A stretch of DNA of 64,000 nt from Corynebacterium genitalium ATCC 33030 (lineage in GTDB: Bacteria > Actinomycetota > Actinomycetes > Mycobacteriales > Mycobacteriaceae), in assembly GCF_000143825.1 (NCBI RefSeq), contig NZ_CM000961.1, positions 957,672-1,021,671 of the forward strand, in the 5' to 3' direction. Both the position numbers and the translations under genes were made by a program. Each line of letters starts with the position of its first letter. Within the stretch, counting starts at the first letter, position 1. The notes under the pieces were generated by a model. The model had not been told where the DNA came from. It worked only from the letters and a program-made list of their open reading frames with translations, and searched no databases. Of the stretch, positions 18,098 through 28,000 are shown in pieces.

Positions 18098-20278
18098 ATG
18101 CAGCAACCCAAAGCAGCGAAACACCCCGTCACCCGCAGTTTCCACGGTCGCGATTTCGTCGACGACTACGAATGGATGCGCGACAAGGACAATCCGGAGA
18201 CCATCGCGTACCTGGAGGCGGAAAACGCGTACACGCAGGAGCAAACGGCGCACCTGACCGAGCTCACCGACGCGATTTACGGCGAGATCAAGTCGCGCGT
18301 CAAAGAGACCGACATGTCCGTGCCGCAGCGCCAGGGCGACTGGTGGTACTACGGCCGCACGGAGGAAGGTAAGGATTACGGCATCAGCTGCCGCGTGCGT
18401 GTCGACGATTCCACCGATCCCTGGACCGCCCCCACCCTTCCCGCTGACGGCTCCGGTCTGCCGGGCGAGCAGACCATCCTCGATGGCAACGCTCTCGCCG
18501 AGGGCCACGACTTTTTCTCCATGGGCGCCTCTAGTGTGACTACGTCGGGCCGCTACTTGGCGTACTCGGTGGACACGGCTGGTGACGAGCGCTTCGACCT
18601 GCGCATCAAAGACCTCGAGACGGGCGAACTGCTCGGCGACGTCATTCCCGGCGTCTTCTACGGCGCGACGTGGGCGGGGGAGGACTACCTCTTCTACACG
18701 CGTGTCGACGACGCGTGGCGCCCCCACCAAATCTGGCGCCACCGTCGCGGCACGGACGCCGCCGACGACGTGCTGGTCTACCAAGAGGATGACGAGAAGT
18801 TCGGTGTCGCCATCACCGCCGACCGTTCCGAGCGCTACCTGTTCCTCATTGCTTCTTCAACACTGACGTCGGAGAACCGAGTGCTGCCGATGTCGGAGCC
18901 CGAGGGCGAGTTCGAGCTGCTGTGGCCGCGCGAGTCCGGCGTGGAGTATTTCGTCGACCTCGCCGTCCTCGCTGATACAGGTGATACAGGCAGTGAGCGC
19001 GAGCATTGGGTGATCACCCATAATGCGCACGGCCCGAACTTCGCCGTCGGCACGTGCCCCGTCCCCGAGCAGGTGGATGCGGGGTTGCCGCCGATCCGCG
19101 AGCTCGACGAGCTCATCGCGCATGACGACGAGCGCCGCATCGAAGGCACCGACATCTACCGCGACTTCATGTTTCTCGCGTATCGACGCGGCGGCATCGG
19201 CCGCCTCGCCGTCGCTGACCTCACCGGCGGTTTCGGAGAGTTCAAGGAGTTGGAGTTCTCCGAAGAGCTCTACACCGCTGGCCTGGGCGGCCACCCGGAA
19301 TGGGACACCCCGGTTGTGCGCGTGACCTACGGGTCCTACACGCAGCCGCCTCAGGTGTTGGACTACCGCGTTGCCACTGGCGAGTTCACATTGCTCAAGG
19401 AGCAGGAGGTCGAAGGCGGCTACGACCCGTCCGATTACATCGCCGAGCGGATGTGGGCCACGGCTAGCGACGGGACGAAGGTTCCGATGTCGGTGGTGAG
19501 GAGGCGGGATGTCGAAGTGGGCGTCGATAAGCACAAGCCGTGCTTGCTGTATGGATACGGCTCGTACGAAGCGTCGATGGACCCGGGCTTCTCCGTCGCT
19601 CGGTTGAGTCTGCTCGACCGCGGCATGGTGTGGGTGTGCGCCCACGTGCGCGGCGGCGGCGAAATGGGCCGGCTGTGGTACGACCACGGTAAAGGCCTGG
19701 AGAAAATGAACACCTTCACCGACTTCATCGCCTGCGCTGACGCCCTCGTGGACGCGGACGTGACCAGCTACGATCAACTCGTCGCAGAAGGCGGCTCCGC
19801 CGGCGGCATGCTCATGGGCGCGGTGGCGAACCTTGCCCCGGAGAAGTTCGCCGGCATTCAGGCGATCGTGCCATTCGTCGACCCTCTCACCTCTATCCTC
19901 ATGCCGGAGCTGCCGCTAACCGTGGGGGAATGGGAAGAATGGGGCGACCCGTACCACGACCCGGAGGTCTACGACTACATGGCGCAGTATGCGCCATACG
20001 AGAACATCGAGGCCAAGGACTATCCGGACATCCTCGCGGTGACCAGTCTCAACGACACGCGCGTGCTGTTTGTGGAGCCGGCGAAATGGATCGCCAAACT
20101 GCGCGACACCGCCACGGGAGGGCAGTTCCTGCTGAAGACCGAAATGGCGGCCGGGCACGGCGGCGTATCGGGCCGGTACGCGCAGTGGAAGCAGACCGCA
20201 TTCGAATACGCGTGGACACTGGCGACAGCCGGAGCAGTCGCGGTCGAGCCGGGCACGTCCGCAGGCGCTGTGGAATAA
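18098..20278 (+). CDS. ptrB: oligopeptidase B / prolyl oligopeptidase family protease II
   Basis: 726-aa cytoplasmic serine peptidase of family S9A, cleaving short peptides probably after basic residues. The N-terminal beta-propeller region contains HPVTRSFHGRDFVDDYEWMRD. The C-terminal catalytic domain has the nucleophile motif GGSAGGMLMG, an Asp in the LNDTRV segment and His in AGHGG. The start abuts the purC stop with no gap, so translation is probably coupled. Synteny with C. glutamicum ptrB supports the name. An antisense copy of GCTTATCGACG lies at 19522. Confidence 0.92.
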   Translation: MQQPKAAKHPVTRSFHGRDFVDDYEWMRDKDNPETIAYLEAENAYTQEQTAHLTELTDAIYGEIKSRVKETDMSVPQRQGDWWYYGRTEEGKDYGISCRVRVDDSTDPWTAPTLPADGSGLPGEQTILDGNALAEGHDFFSMGASSVTTSGRYLAYSVDTAGDERFDLRIKDLETGELLGDVIPGVFYGATWAGEDYLFYTRVDDAWRPHQIWRHRRGTDAADDVLVYQEDDEKFGVAITADRSERYLFLIASSTLTSENRVLPMSEPEGEFELLWPRESGVEYFVDLAVLADTGDTGSEREHWVITHNAHGPNFAVGTCPVPEQVDAGLPPIRELDELIAHDDERRIEGTDIYRDFMFLAYRRGGIGRLAVADLTGGFGEFKELEFSEELYTAGLGGHPEWDTPVVRVTYGSYTQPPQVLDYRVATGEFTLLKEQEVEGGYDPSDYIAERMWATASDGTKVPMSVVRRRDVEVGVDKHKPCLLYGYGSYEASMDPGFSVARLSLLDRGMVWVCAHVRGGGEMGRLWYDHGKGLEKMNTFTDFIACADALVDADVTSYDQLVAEGGSAGGMLMGAVANLAPEKFAGIQAIVPFVDPLTSILMPELPLTVGEWEEWGDPYHDPEVYDYMAQYAPYENIEAKDYPDILAVTSLNDTRVLFVEPAKWIAKLRDTATGGQFLLKTEMAAGHGGVSGRYAQWKQTAFEYAWTLATAGAVAVEPGTSAGAVE

Positions 20279-20287
20279 TTGGTGCCT

Positions 20288-20977
20288 ATGCCCGGCTACC
20301 TGCTTGTCTCTGTCTCGTCGATTTTTGATGAGACGCGTAAAGACGTCCAGAAGCTCGTAGCCGACTTAGATGAACGCGAAATTCCAGTGTCGTTGCTGGT
20401 GGCGCCGCACATCGACAAGAAGTGGCACCTGGCGAAAGACAAGTCGACCCGCGGGTGGCTGCATGACCAAATGGAAACCGGGCGGGGCCTGATCCTCAAC
20501 GGTTTCGACCAGCCCGTGCAGGGTCGCCGCGCCGAGTTCGCCGCGCTGGAGGAGCATGAAGCGCGCCTGCGTCTCAAAGGTGCGACGCGGCAAATGGCGA
20601 AGCTCGGTTTCGAGCTGGACACCTTCGCTCCGCCGCGCTGGCGGATGTCGGAAGGGACGCTCGTGGCGCTGCAGCACTTCGACTTCCGGCTCGCCGCGTC
20701 TGAGCGCGGCATTCACTTCTTGCGCAGCGGCGACATCGAGTACGCCCGCAACCTGTCGGTGGGTGAAGGTTACGGCGCAGCTGGCTGGTGGCGCCGCAAC
20801 GTGATCAACGCGGCGGTCCGCAGCGCGAAACGCGGCAACACGGTGCGCTTGTCGGTCTCGGGGCGCAACTTGGACTCCAAAAAGGTGCGCAACGACTTCG
20901 TCCAGGCTGCCGTCGAGGCTGCCGACGAAGGGTTGAAGCCGGTCAACTACCGGGACCTGAAGAAGCCTAAGCGCTAA
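20288..20977 (+). CDS. DUF2334 (polysaccharide-deacetylase-like) protein
   Basis: 229-aa protein of the DUF2334 family, related in fold to carbohydrate deacetylases. Visible features are a beta-strand start (GYLLVSVSSIFDE), LVAPHIDKKWHL, GRGLILNGFDQ and TFAPPRWRMSEGT, the last resembling deacetylase motif regions. The usual metal-binding triad cannot be confirmed by eye. No signal peptide. The start at ATG 20288 is chosen over in-frame TTG 20279 and GTG 20282. The 3' end overlaps the metal-permease gene on the other strand by 11 bp. Function unknown. Confidence 0.72.
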   Translation: MPGYLLVSVSSIFDETRKDVQKLVADLDEREIPVSLLVAPHIDKKWHLAKDKSTRGWLHDQMETGRGLILNGFDQPVQGRRAEFAALEEHEARLRLKGATRQMAKLGFELDTFAPPRWRMSEGTLVALQHFDFRLAASERGIHFLRSGDIEYARNLSVGEGYGAAGWWRRNVINAAVRSAKRGNTVRLSVSGRNLDSKKVRNDFVQAAVEAADEGLKPVNYRDLKKPKR

Positions 20978-21800
20978 TCCGGCGCCGCTGCACGCCGCCG
21001 ATGATGCGGCAGACCAGGTAGATCCCGAAGGAAATGAAGGCGACAAAGACACTGACCGGTACCCCCGGCGCCAGCGACAGGATCATTCCGCCGACGGCGG
21101 CGACCTCGGCGAACAGGACCGACCACCCCACCGCGTGAACCGGGTTCGCTGTGATCTGAGATGCTGCTGCGCCGGGTGTGATCAGCAGCGACATGACCAG
21201 CAGGGCGCCGACGATCTGCACCGACTGCGCCGAGGCGATGCCGACGAGGACCGCGAACGTGATGGACATGGCGCGCACCCGCACGCCCGATCCCGCAGCC
21301 ATGATGGGATCGGCAGAGGCGTAGAGCATCGGCCGCCACAGCACTGCCACAGCGGCGACAACGGCGACCGTCGTGACCGCGAGCAGGGCGACGTTGTGTC
21401 CGGACACGCCGACAACCTGGCCGGTCAACAGCGACAGCGCGCGGTTGGAATTGCCGGGGTAGAGGTGGATGAACAGCACGGACAAACCCATGCCGAAGCT
21501 CATGACCACGCCGACCGCAGAGTCCTGCTGTCCACGGAAGCCGAGCGCCGCCAGCACGATTGCCGCGACGACCGCTCCGGCCACAGCGCCTACGCCGACG
21601 TTGAGACCGAACAGGAGCGCCGCGGAGGCCCCCATGAGCGCCAGCTCTGAGGTCGCGTGCACGGAAAACGACATCTGCCGCAGCACGATCAACGGCGCCA
21701 TCACACCGGAAAGCACGCCCAGCAGTGCACACGCAGCCAGCGTTGCCTGCACGAAGTCCATGCCCAGGAGGTACTGGGTCATCTCAAAGAATCCGTCCAT
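20967..21800 (-). CDS. metal ABC transporter permease (ZnuB/MntB family)
   Basis: 277-aa integral membrane permease of the ABC-3 family with seven or eight hydrophobic helices, e.g. LAACALLGVLSGVMAPLIVL and ALLVMSLLITPGAAA. Last gene of a three-gene importer operon (solute-binding lipoprotein, ATPase, permease); its ATG overlaps the ATPase stop by one base (TAATG). The His-rich binding protein suggests zinc or manganese. Confidence 0.9.
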   Translation of the reverse strand: MDGFFEMTQYLLGMDFVQATLAACALLGVLSGVMAPLIVLRQMSFSVHATSELALMGASAALLFGLNVGVGAVAGAVVAAIVLAALGFRGQQDSAVGVVMSFGMGLSVLFIHLYPGNSNRALSLLTGQVVGVSGHNVALLAVTTVAVVAAVAVLWRPMLYASADPIMAAGSGVRVRAMSITFAVLVGIASAQSVQIVGALLVMSLLITPGAAASQITANPVHAVGWSVLFAEVAAVGGMILSLAPGVPVSVFVAFISFGIYLVCRIIGGVQRRRISA

Positions 21801-22477
21801 TACAGCACCACCATGCGTCCGTTCGCTTCGATGACGTCGACACGCGTGCCGTAGAGCTCGCTGAGCACCTCGGAGCGCATGACCTCGCCGACAGTGCCGA
21901 CGGCATGGCCTTTCGGGCCCAGGTAGAGAACGCGGTCGACCACATCAAGGAACGGGTTGATCGAGTGCGTCACGCACAGCACGGCAGCGTCTAAGTTTTT
22001 CAGCCGTGCCACAGTCTGCCGTTCGCGGGCGAGGTCGAGGGAGAGGAGGGGCTCGTCGGCAAGCAAAAGCTCGGGTTGTTTCGCCAACGCTTGAGCCTGG
22101 CGGATGAGTTGTTGCTGCCCGCCGGAAAGCAGGCCCACACGCTTGTCGGCGAACCGTTCAGCGCCGACAGCGACGAGTAGTTCGTCGACAGCGCTGCGCG
22201 ACGGCCGACGCCCATGCGAGAGGGCGAGCGAAACAAGGTCGCGCCCGCGCACCGGCAGATCCTGCGGGAACATCTGCTGCTGCGGGATGAACCCGACGCG
22301 GCCGCGGACGTCGACTTCTCCGGCGGTGAGGCGGCGCGTGCCCAAAATTGTGTGCAGCAACGTCGATTTGCCCACGCCGTTGGGGCCGAGGACGGCGATG
22401 AATTCGCCACGCTCGACGGTCAGGTCCACCCCCGACCACAATGGCGCGACAGCGGCGCCGGTGAACTGCGCAATCAC
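21800..22477 (-). CDS. metal ABC transporter ATP-binding protein (ZnuC family)
   Basis: 225-aa ABC ATPase. Walker A GPNGVGKST, signature LLSGGQQQLI, Walker B LLLADEPLLSLD, and the switch histidine in VTHS. The start is taken as GTG 22477, 10 bp after the stop of the binding-protein gene, giving a normal N-terminal beta-strand; the frame stays open to 22543 inside the upstream gene. Energises zinc/manganese-type import with its neighbours. Confidence 0.88.
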   Translation of the reverse strand: MIAQFTGAAVAPLWSGVDLTVERGEFIAVLGPNGVGKSTLLHTILGTRRLTAGEVDVRGRVGFIPQQQMFPQDLPVRGRDLVSLALSHGRRPSRSAVDELLVAVGAERFADKRVGLLSGGQQQLIRQAQALAKQPELLLADEPLLSLDLARERQTVARLKNLDAAVLCVTHSINPFLDVVDRVLYLGPKGHAVGTVGEVMRSEVLSELYGTRVDVIEANGRMVVL

Positions 22478-22487
22478 GTGGGGGAGC

Positions 22488-23510
22488 TTAGCCGACGCGG
22501 CTGTCGATTTCGGTCTCGGGCTGCGGCTCGGCCTTCTCGGCAATCGCGGCGATGTCGCCCACGACCTGCTCGAAATAATCGAGGAAGTTCGTGCCCTCCG
22601 GCGGGGTCTCGCGAATTTCGACGATGGGCACGTTGTTCTCCTCCGCCGCCTTCACCAGGCGGTCGGTGGCGTTGTTGCTGCTTTGCGGATTGACAATGAG
22701 CAGGTCAAGATCGCCGCTTTCAATCTGCTCGATGAAGTCCGCCACTGCTGACACTGACGGCTCGGAGTGGTTGAGGGCCGCACGCGAGTACTCCTCCGGG
22801 GTGAGATCGTGCAGCTCCGTGCCCCAAATCAGCGGCGCGCCGATCGTCTCCGTCATAGCCACGTGCACGTGGGGCAACGCGGCCAGGCGGTCTTCGATCG
22901 CGCCCATTCGCTTTTCGACGCTCCCAGCGTCACCCCCAACCCTCTCTTCAACCTGGGCAGCAACGTCTTTGACCTTGCTCGGCGCCATCCAGACGTGCTC
23001 GAGCTGGTCGATGTCCTGGGGCAGTCCGGCGGTGGAGTGGTCGCCGTGGTCATGACCGTCGTGATCGTGCTCGTGATCGTGCTCGTGATCGCTGTGGCTG
23101 TGATCGTGCTCCTCTTCCGCGCCGTGGTTCTGCAGCGGGACAGCGTGAATGACGCGGTCTTGCTCGGCGACGGTGTAGAGGGCGGCGTCGTAATGCCCGC
23201 CGTTAGCGACGACGGTGCCGGCCTGCTTGAGGCGGGCGAGGTCTTTGGCGTTGGGTTCGAAGTAGTGGGGGTCGAGGGAGGCGTCGCTAATAATGGCGTT
23301 GACGTCGGTGCCGGTGACGGCGGAGGCGACATCGGCCCACACCTTCGTGGTGGCCACGACGCTGGCCGGGTCAGCCCCGCCGGCCCCTTCAACACCGTCG
23401 CCACCGGAGGCAGAGTCGGTGGAGCAGCCGACGAGAGCGGCGCCGGCCAGGACTGCGGCGGAGGTGGCGGAGAGGGCTCGTGTGAGGGGGCTGAATCGCG
23501 GTTGTTTCAT
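22488..23510 (-). CDS. zinc/manganese-type ABC transporter substrate-binding lipoprotein
   Basis: 340-aa cluster A-I metal-binding lipoprotein (ZnuA-like). Signal peptide with lipobox LVGC. The central loop is extremely rich in His/Asp/Glu (HDHSHSDHEHDHEHD and on), as in zinc-binding ZnuA proteins. Metal-ligand segments include DPHYFEPNAKDLARL and HVWMAPSKV. ATG 23510 directly precedes a typical MKQPRFSPLTRAL signal; ATG 23519 is also possible. A Fur-family-like palindrome lies just upstream (23530-23546). Zinc is favoured over manganese because of the His-rich loop. Confidence 0.88.
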   Translation of the reverse strand: MKQPRFSPLTRALSATSAAVLAGAALVGCSTDSASGGDGVEGAGGADPASVVATTKVWADVASAVTGTDVNAIISDASLDPHYFEPNAKDLARLKQAGTVVANGGHYDAALYTVAEQDRVIHAVPLQNHGAEEEHDHSHSDHEHDHEHDHDGHDHGDHSTAGLPQDIDQLEHVWMAPSKVKDVAAQVEERVGGDAGSVEKRMGAIEDRLAALPHVHVAMTETIGAPLIWGTELHDLTPEEYSRAALNHSEPSVSAVADFIEQIESGDLDLLIVNPQSSNNATDRLVKAAEENNVPIVEIRETPPEGTNFLDYFEQVVGDIAAIAEKAEPQPETEIDSRVG

Positions 23511-23529
23511 AGGACTCATCAAACCATTG

Positions 23530-23546
23530 TTGAAAACAGATTTCAA
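23530..23546. promoter_or_regulatory. palindromic operator upstream of the metal importer (Zur-like)
   Basis: TTGAAAACAGATTTCAA is a perfect 6-5-6 inverted repeat (TTGAAA / TTTCAA), AT-rich like Fur/Zur-family operators, 20 bp before the binding-protein gene. Assignment to Zur is inferred from the neighbouring importer. Confidence 0.5.
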
Positions 23547-23656
23547 TACGAACAGTGTTCTGTCGTCTATGGAGTGTGGGCCCTGTCGGATATACTGGCC
23601 GAGTATTTCTGCTGTTCTTTGGCAGCTTCGGAAACGATCTCTCGCGAAGGATTCTC

Positions 23657-23899
23657 ATGGCACGTGTCGTAGTCAATGTCATGCCCAAGGCTGAAATTCT
23701 GGACCCGCAAGGCCAGGCGGTGCACCGTGCGCTGGGGCGCATCTGCGTCGATGGTGTTACGGATGTCCGCCAGGGCAAGCGTTTCGAGCTTGAGGTGGAG
23801 GACTCCGTGACGGACGAGGAGCTTCAGCGCGTGGCGGAAACGCTGCTAGCCAACACGGTTATCGAGGACTTTTTCATTGTGCGGGAGGAAGTCAAGTGA
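23657..23899 (+). CDS. purS: phosphoribosylformylglycinamidine synthase subunit PurS
   Basis: 80-aa small subunit that bridges PurL and PurQ in the three-part FGAM synthase. Typical PurS fold: [18 protein letters not shown] at the start and FELEVED in the middle. ATG 23657 has GAAGGA upstream; a TATACT -10 box sits at 23591-23596. It overlaps purQ by 4 bp (GTGA). Confidence 0.95.
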   Translation: MARVVVNVMPKAEILDPQGQAVHRALGRICVDGVTDVRQGKRFELEVEDSVTDEELQRVAETLLANTVIEDFFIVREEVK

Positions 23900-24576
23900 C
23901 CGCCACGATCGGAGTGATCACGTTCCCGGGCACGCTTGACGACGTTGATGCGATCCGCGCCGTCCGCAACGGCGGCGCCGAACCGAAACCGTTGTGGCAC
24001 GCCGACGAGGACTTGACCGGTGTCGACGCGGTGATCGTGCCCGGCGGTTTTTCCTACGGCGACTACCTGCGTTCGGGCGCGATCGCGGCAATGGCGCCGA
24101 TGATGCGTACTGTCGTGGACGCTGCGAATAAAGGCATGCCGGTGCTGGGCATCTGCAACGGTTTCCAAATCCTCACTGAAGCGGGCCTGCTGCCGGGCGC
24201 GCTGACGCGCAACGAGGGGCTGCACTTCCACTGCGTGGACACCTACCTCGAGGTGGCCAACACCGAGACCGCGTGGACGAACGAGTTCACCTCCGGCTCC
24301 AAGATTCTTGTCCCGGCGAAGCACGGCGAGGGTCGCTTCCAGGCCGACCAGGCCACCATTGACGAGCTCGAGGCAGAAGGTCGCGTCGTGTTCCGCTACA
24401 CGGACAACTTCAACGGCTCGATCAATTCCATTGCGGGTGTCACCAGTAAGAATCGTCGTGTGGTGGGGGTTATGCCGCACCCGGAACATGCCGTCGATAC
24501 GCTCACGGGCCCGTCGACCGATGGCCTGGGGCTGATCCGCTCGGCGCTCAACGAGATTTCCAAGATTGGAGCGTAA
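23896..24576 (+). CDS. purQ: phosphoribosylformylglycinamidine synthase subunit PurQ (glutaminase)
   Basis: 226-aa class I glutamine amidotransferase that supplies ammonia to PurL. Nucleophile Cys in [12 protein letters not shown], oxyanion [12 protein letters not shown], and catalytic His-Glu in [12 protein letters not shown] start within the purS stop (GTGA). Middle gene of purSQL. Confidence 0.96.
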   Translation: MTATIGVITFPGTLDDVDAIRAVRNGGAEPKPLWHADEDLTGVDAVIVPGGFSYGDYLRSGAIAAMAPMMRTVVDAANKGMPVLGICNGFQILTEAGLLPGALTRNEGLHFHCVDTYLEVANTETAWTNEFTSGSKILVPAKHGEGRFQADQATIDELEAEGRVVFRYTDNFNGSINSIAGVTSKNRRVVGVMPHPEHAVDTLTGPSTDGLGLIRSALNEISKIGA

Positions 24577-24578
24577 CT

Positions 24579-26918
24579 GTGGCCGTACACAATGACACCG
24601 TCGAGGCCGCGAAGGCATCGCCTGAGCAGGAGCAACCGTACGCCGCGCTGGGCCTGAAAGATGACGAATACGCTCGCATCCGCGAGATTCTCGGCCGCCG
24701 CCCCACCGATGCGGAGCTGACCGTGTACTCCGTGATGTGGTCGGAACACTGCTCCTACAAGTCGTCGAAAGTGCACCTGCGCTACTTCGGCGAGACGATG
24801 ACCGAAGAGATGGGCGCGAAGTTGCTCGCCGGCATCGGTGAGAACGCCGGTGTGGTCGACATTGGTGACGGCAACGCGGTGACCTTCCGCGTTGAGTCCC
24901 ACAACCACCCCAGCTACGTGGAGCCCTACCAGGGTGCGGCGACCGGTGTTGGCGGCATCGTGCGCGACATTATGGCGATGGGTGCCCGCCCGATCGCGGT
25001 CATGGACCAACTGCGCTTCGGTCCGGCTGACGCGGAAGACACGAAGCGAGTTCTGCCGGGTGTGGTGTCCGGCATCGGCGGCTACGGCAACTCGCTGGGC
25101 CTGCCCAACATCGGTGGTGAGACCTGCTTCGACGAAACCTACGCAGGTAATCCGCTGGTCAACGCACTGTGCGTGGGCACCCTCAAGGTCGAGGACCTCA
25201 AGCTCGCCTTCGCGTCCGGTAAAGGCAACAAGGTCATGCTGTTCGGCTCGCGCACCGGCCTCGACGGCATTGGCGGCGTGTCCGTCCTCGCCTCTGAGAG
25301 CTTCGAAGATGGTGCGGAGCGCAAGCTGCCCGCCGTGCAGGTCGGTGACCCCTTCGCGGAGAAGGTGTTGATCGAGTGCTGCCTCGAGCTCTACGCCGCT
25401 GACGTGGTCGTGGGCATCCAGGACCTTGGCGGCGCGGGCCTAGCCTGCGCGACCTCCGAGCTGGCTGCTGCCGGCGACGGCGGTATGCGCGTCAACCTCG
25501 ACGCTGTCCCGCTGCGCGCAGAGAACATGACTGCCGCAGAAATCCTCGCCTCCGAGTCGCAGGAGCGCATGTGCGCTGTCGTCGCGCCGGAGAACGTCGA
25601 GCGTTTCAAGGAGATCTGCGCCAAGTGGGACGTCAACTGCGCTGAGATTGGTGAGGTCACCGGCGAGGGCGACCGCCTAGTCATTGAGCACAACGGTGAG
25701 GTCGTTCTCGACGCTCCGCCGTCCACGATCGCCGACGAAGCTCCGGTGTATGACCGTCCCTGGGCTCGTCCGGAGTGGATGGATGAGGTGCAGGTGGCTG
25801 GTGACGTCGATAAGCAGGAAGACCTGGCGGACGCATGGCTGAAGATGGTCGCATCGCCGGCATTGTGCTCGCGCGATTGGATCACCGAGCAGTACGACCG
25901 CTACGTGCGCGGCAACACGGTGCAAGCGCGCCACGCGGACTCCGGCGTTTTGCGTATCGACGAATCCACCCGCCGCGGTGTCTCCGTCTCCGCCGATGCA
26001 TCCGGACGCTACACCTACCTCGACCCCAACATGGGTGCGCGGCTGGCGCTGGCTGAGGCGTACCGCAATGTCGTCGTGACCGGCGCGCGGCCAGTCGCTG
26101 TGACCAACTGCCTCAACTTCGGCTCGCCGGAGAACCCCGACGTGATGTGGCAGTTCCGCGAGGCAGTCCACGGGCTTGCCGACGGCGCAGTCGAACTGAG
26201 CATCCCTGTCTCCGGCGGCAACGTGTCCTTCTACAACCAGACTGGAGACACCCCGATCCTGCCGACGCCGGTCGTCGGCGTGCTCGGTGTGATGGACGAC
26301 GTGGCTGCATCCGTCAGCCCGCGCGTGGTCAACAACGGTGAATCCGAGATTCTCGTGCTGCTGGGCGAGACCCGCGACGAGTTCGGCGGCTCCGTGTGGC
26401 AGGAGATCTCTGGTGCGCCGCTGCGCGGCCTGCCGCCGCAGGTCGACCTGGCCAACGAGGCGCGCCTGGCCGAATTCTTCGCGCCCGAATCCCCAGCCGC
26501 CGAAGATTCGGATCGCCCAGACGGTTCACCCGCCCGCGGCCTCACCGCCGCCCACGATTTGTCCGAAGGCGGGCTGGCGCAGGCTGTCTTCGAGATGATC
26601 AAGGAGACCGAGAAGGGCGCGGAGCTGGATCTGTCCGGCGTGCACGAGGATGCATTCACCGCGCTGTTCTCCGAGTCCGCTTCCCGCGTGCTCGTCGCGT
26701 GCAGCCCGGACCGCGTCGACCGCGTTGTCGCCGACGCCACCGAGCTGGGCATTCCGGTGGCCATTGTCGGCTCGACGAACCTTTCCGGTGACATCACGTT
26801 CGCCGACGGCACGGCAGCCGCCGGTCAGAGCGTATCTGTCGCGGCGCTGCGTGCCGCGTGGTCGGCGACACTGCCTGGCCTGTTCGCGCACGCCGACGCC
26901 CCGAACTCTGCGGTGTAA
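24579..26918 (+). CDS. purL: phosphoribosylformylglycinamidine synthase subunit PurL
   Basis: 779-aa synthetase subunit (small PurL type, used with PurS and PurQ) making FGAM from FGAR, ATP and ammonia. N-terminal [12 protein letters not shown], substrate loop [20 protein letters not shown], tandem AIRS-like domains ([24 protein letters not shown]). GTG start 2 bp after the purQ stop. It contains an antisense GCTTATCGACG at 25805. A strong terminator follows at 26939. Confidence 0.96.
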   Translation: MAVHNDTVEAAKASPEQEQPYAALGLKDDEYARIREILGRRPTDAELTVYSVMWSEHCSYKSSKVHLRYFGETMTEEMGAKLLAGIGENAGVVDIGDGNAVTFRVESHNHPSYVEPYQGAATGVGGIVRDIMAMGARPIAVMDQLRFGPADAEDTKRVLPGVVSGIGGYGNSLGLPNIGGETCFDETYAGNPLVNALCVGTLKVEDLKLAFASGKGNKVMLFGSRTGLDGIGGVSVLASESFEDGAERKLPAVQVGDPFAEKVLIECCLELYAADVVVGIQDLGGAGLACATSELAAAGDGGMRVNLDAVPLRAENMTAAEILASESQERMCAVVAPENVERFKEICAKWDVNCAEIGEVTGEGDRLVIEHNGEVVLDAPPSTIADEAPVYDRPWARPEWMDEVQVAGDVDKQEDLADAWLKMVASPALCSRDWITEQYDRYVRGNTVQARHADSGVLRIDESTRRGVSVSADASGRYTYLDPNMGARLALAEAYRNVVVTGARPVAVTNCLNFGSPENPDVMWQFREAVHGLADGAVELSIPVSGGNVSFYNQTGDTPILPTPVVGVLGVMDDVAASVSPRVVNNGESEILVLLGETRDEFGGSVWQEISGAPLRGLPPQVDLANEARLAEFFAPESPAAEDSDRPDGSPARGLTAAHDLSEGGLAQAVFEMIKETEKGAELDLSGVHEDAFTALFSESASRVLVACSPDRVDRVVADATELGIPVAIVGSTNLSGDITFADGTAAAGQSVSVAALRAAWSATLPGLFAHADAPNSAV

Positions 26919-26938
26919 ACGCAGGGCTTTAACCGCAT

Positions 26939-26990
26939 ACTCCCCGGCACCCGCCTCACTTCGTCTGAGCGGTGGCCGGGGAGTTTCCTT
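26939..26990 (+). terminator. intrinsic terminator of purSQL
   Basis: Long stem ACTCCCCGGC / GCCGGGGAGT with an inner extension, followed by TTTCCTTTT. Confidence 0.85.
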
Positions 26991-27056
26991 TTCACGCAAC
27001 GGGAAGTCCTGGCTGCATGTGACTAGGAGCGACAGGGCGGTTAGCCGCAGTGCGAA

Positions 27057-27072
27057 TCGAACGCACGTTCGA
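27057..27072. promoter_or_regulatory. LexA/SOS box upstream of the RelA/SpoT-domain gene
   Basis: TCGAACGCACGTTCGA fits the actinobacterial SOS box TCGAAC-N4-GTTCGA exactly, with both half-sites perfect. It lies 79 bp before the GTG start of the alarmone-synthetase-like gene and after the purL terminator, so it can only serve the two-gene unit downstream. Binding is not shown. Confidence 0.7.
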
Positions 27073-27151
27073 CGATAGGGCAAGTCGTGTCGGTCAGACG
27101 TTTTAAAGTGCAAAACCAATCCACTTGAACGTAGCTAAGGAGGGGCTTGAA

Positions 27152-28000
27152 GTGGATCTGAACAGTAAGCCGCCTTTCTCGAAGGGCGATATGAAGCGAG
27201 CCGGAAAAGCGCTCATGGTGGGCGAGGGTCTGGATGTAGAGAAGTACGCGGAGATCGTGGCCTGGCACCAGGACCTAATCGTGCTTATACGTGAAACGTG
27301 TGAGCGTGTGATCGCTCGCTACCAGGAAGAATATGGTGATAGCGACCATCTTCATTCAATTTCACGTGTGTTTGGCAGCGATCGCACGAAGAGCAAAGAC
27401 ACGCTCACCGCAAAGCTGGGACGTATCGGAATGAGTCTTGATTCGATACAGGATTTTGCAGGTGTCAGATACGATATCGAGGCGGGTTTGACCGCGCAAA
27501 CTTATCTAGCTGGCCGTTTTGAATCTGCATTCTCTGACATGGGTGCCTCTGTGAATGTGCGTGATTACCGTCAGGATACCCAGCAGGGGTATCGCGCCAT
27601 TCATCTTTGGTTGCGTATGCCAGCTGGCCGAGTGGAGATTCAACTCCGGACGTCATTGCAATCACGCTGGGCCAGCCTGAACGAGTTTCTTGGAGACAAA
27701 GTCGGGCGCTCGATCCGTTATGAGGAGCCTCAGGAGAGTGACTTCCCTGAATTGTTCGTGATCATTGAAAGGGTGCGTTTCTTCTCTGAAGCAATCCGGT
27801 CCATCGAGGAAAGGCGCGAGATGTTGCTGCGGGATCTGAGTGTGCAAGCAGATATCGCGGATGCTCTCGTTCTGCGCAACCTGCAGCGATCTGACCAAGA
27901 GACGGCAGAGATACTAGAATTGATGGCCGTAACCAGTTCCGAAATTGCCTACTTAGAAGCGAAACCTGCCTCACAGATGAAGGAGGGGGATGACTCATGA
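27152..28000 (+). CDS. RelA/SpoT-domain protein, single-domain (p)ppGpp-synthetase-like
   Basis: 282-aa protein with one RelA/SpoT nucleotidyltransferase domain (about 70-205) and no HD hydrolase, TGS or ACT domain. Synthetase motifs are retained: SDRTKSKDTLTAKL (basic ATP loop), DFAGVRYDIE, GYRAIHLWLRM and VEIQLRTSLQSRWASL with the catalytic Glu-x-Gln. A helical C-terminal region of ~80 residues follows. GTG 27152 has AAGGAGGGG at optimal spacing, deciding it over TTG 27125. DNA here looks less GC-rich than its neighbours. The preceding SOS box and the overlapping small gene suggest a stress- or defence-type unit (toxSAS-like) rather than the housekeeping Rel; that is inference. Confidence 0.82.
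   Translation: MDLNSKPPFSKGDMKRAGKALMVGEGLDVEKYAEIVAWHQDLIVLIRETCERVIARYQEEYGDSDHLHSISRVFGSDRTKSKDTLTAKLGRIGMSLDSIQDFAGVRYDIEAGLTAQTYLAGRFESAFSDMGASVNVRDYRQDTQQGYRAIHLWLRMPAGRVEIQLRTSLQSRWASLNEFLGDKVGRSIRYEEPQESDFPELFVIIERVRFFSEAIRSIEERREMLLRDLSVQADIADALVLRNLQRSDQETAEILELMAVTSSEIAYLEAKPASQMKEGDDS

Noticed and set aside
23550..23560. GAACAGTGTTC palindrome as a second LexA box
   Set aside because: Spacing is wrong for TCGAAC-N4-GTTCGA, and neither metal uptake nor purSQL is an expected SOS target.
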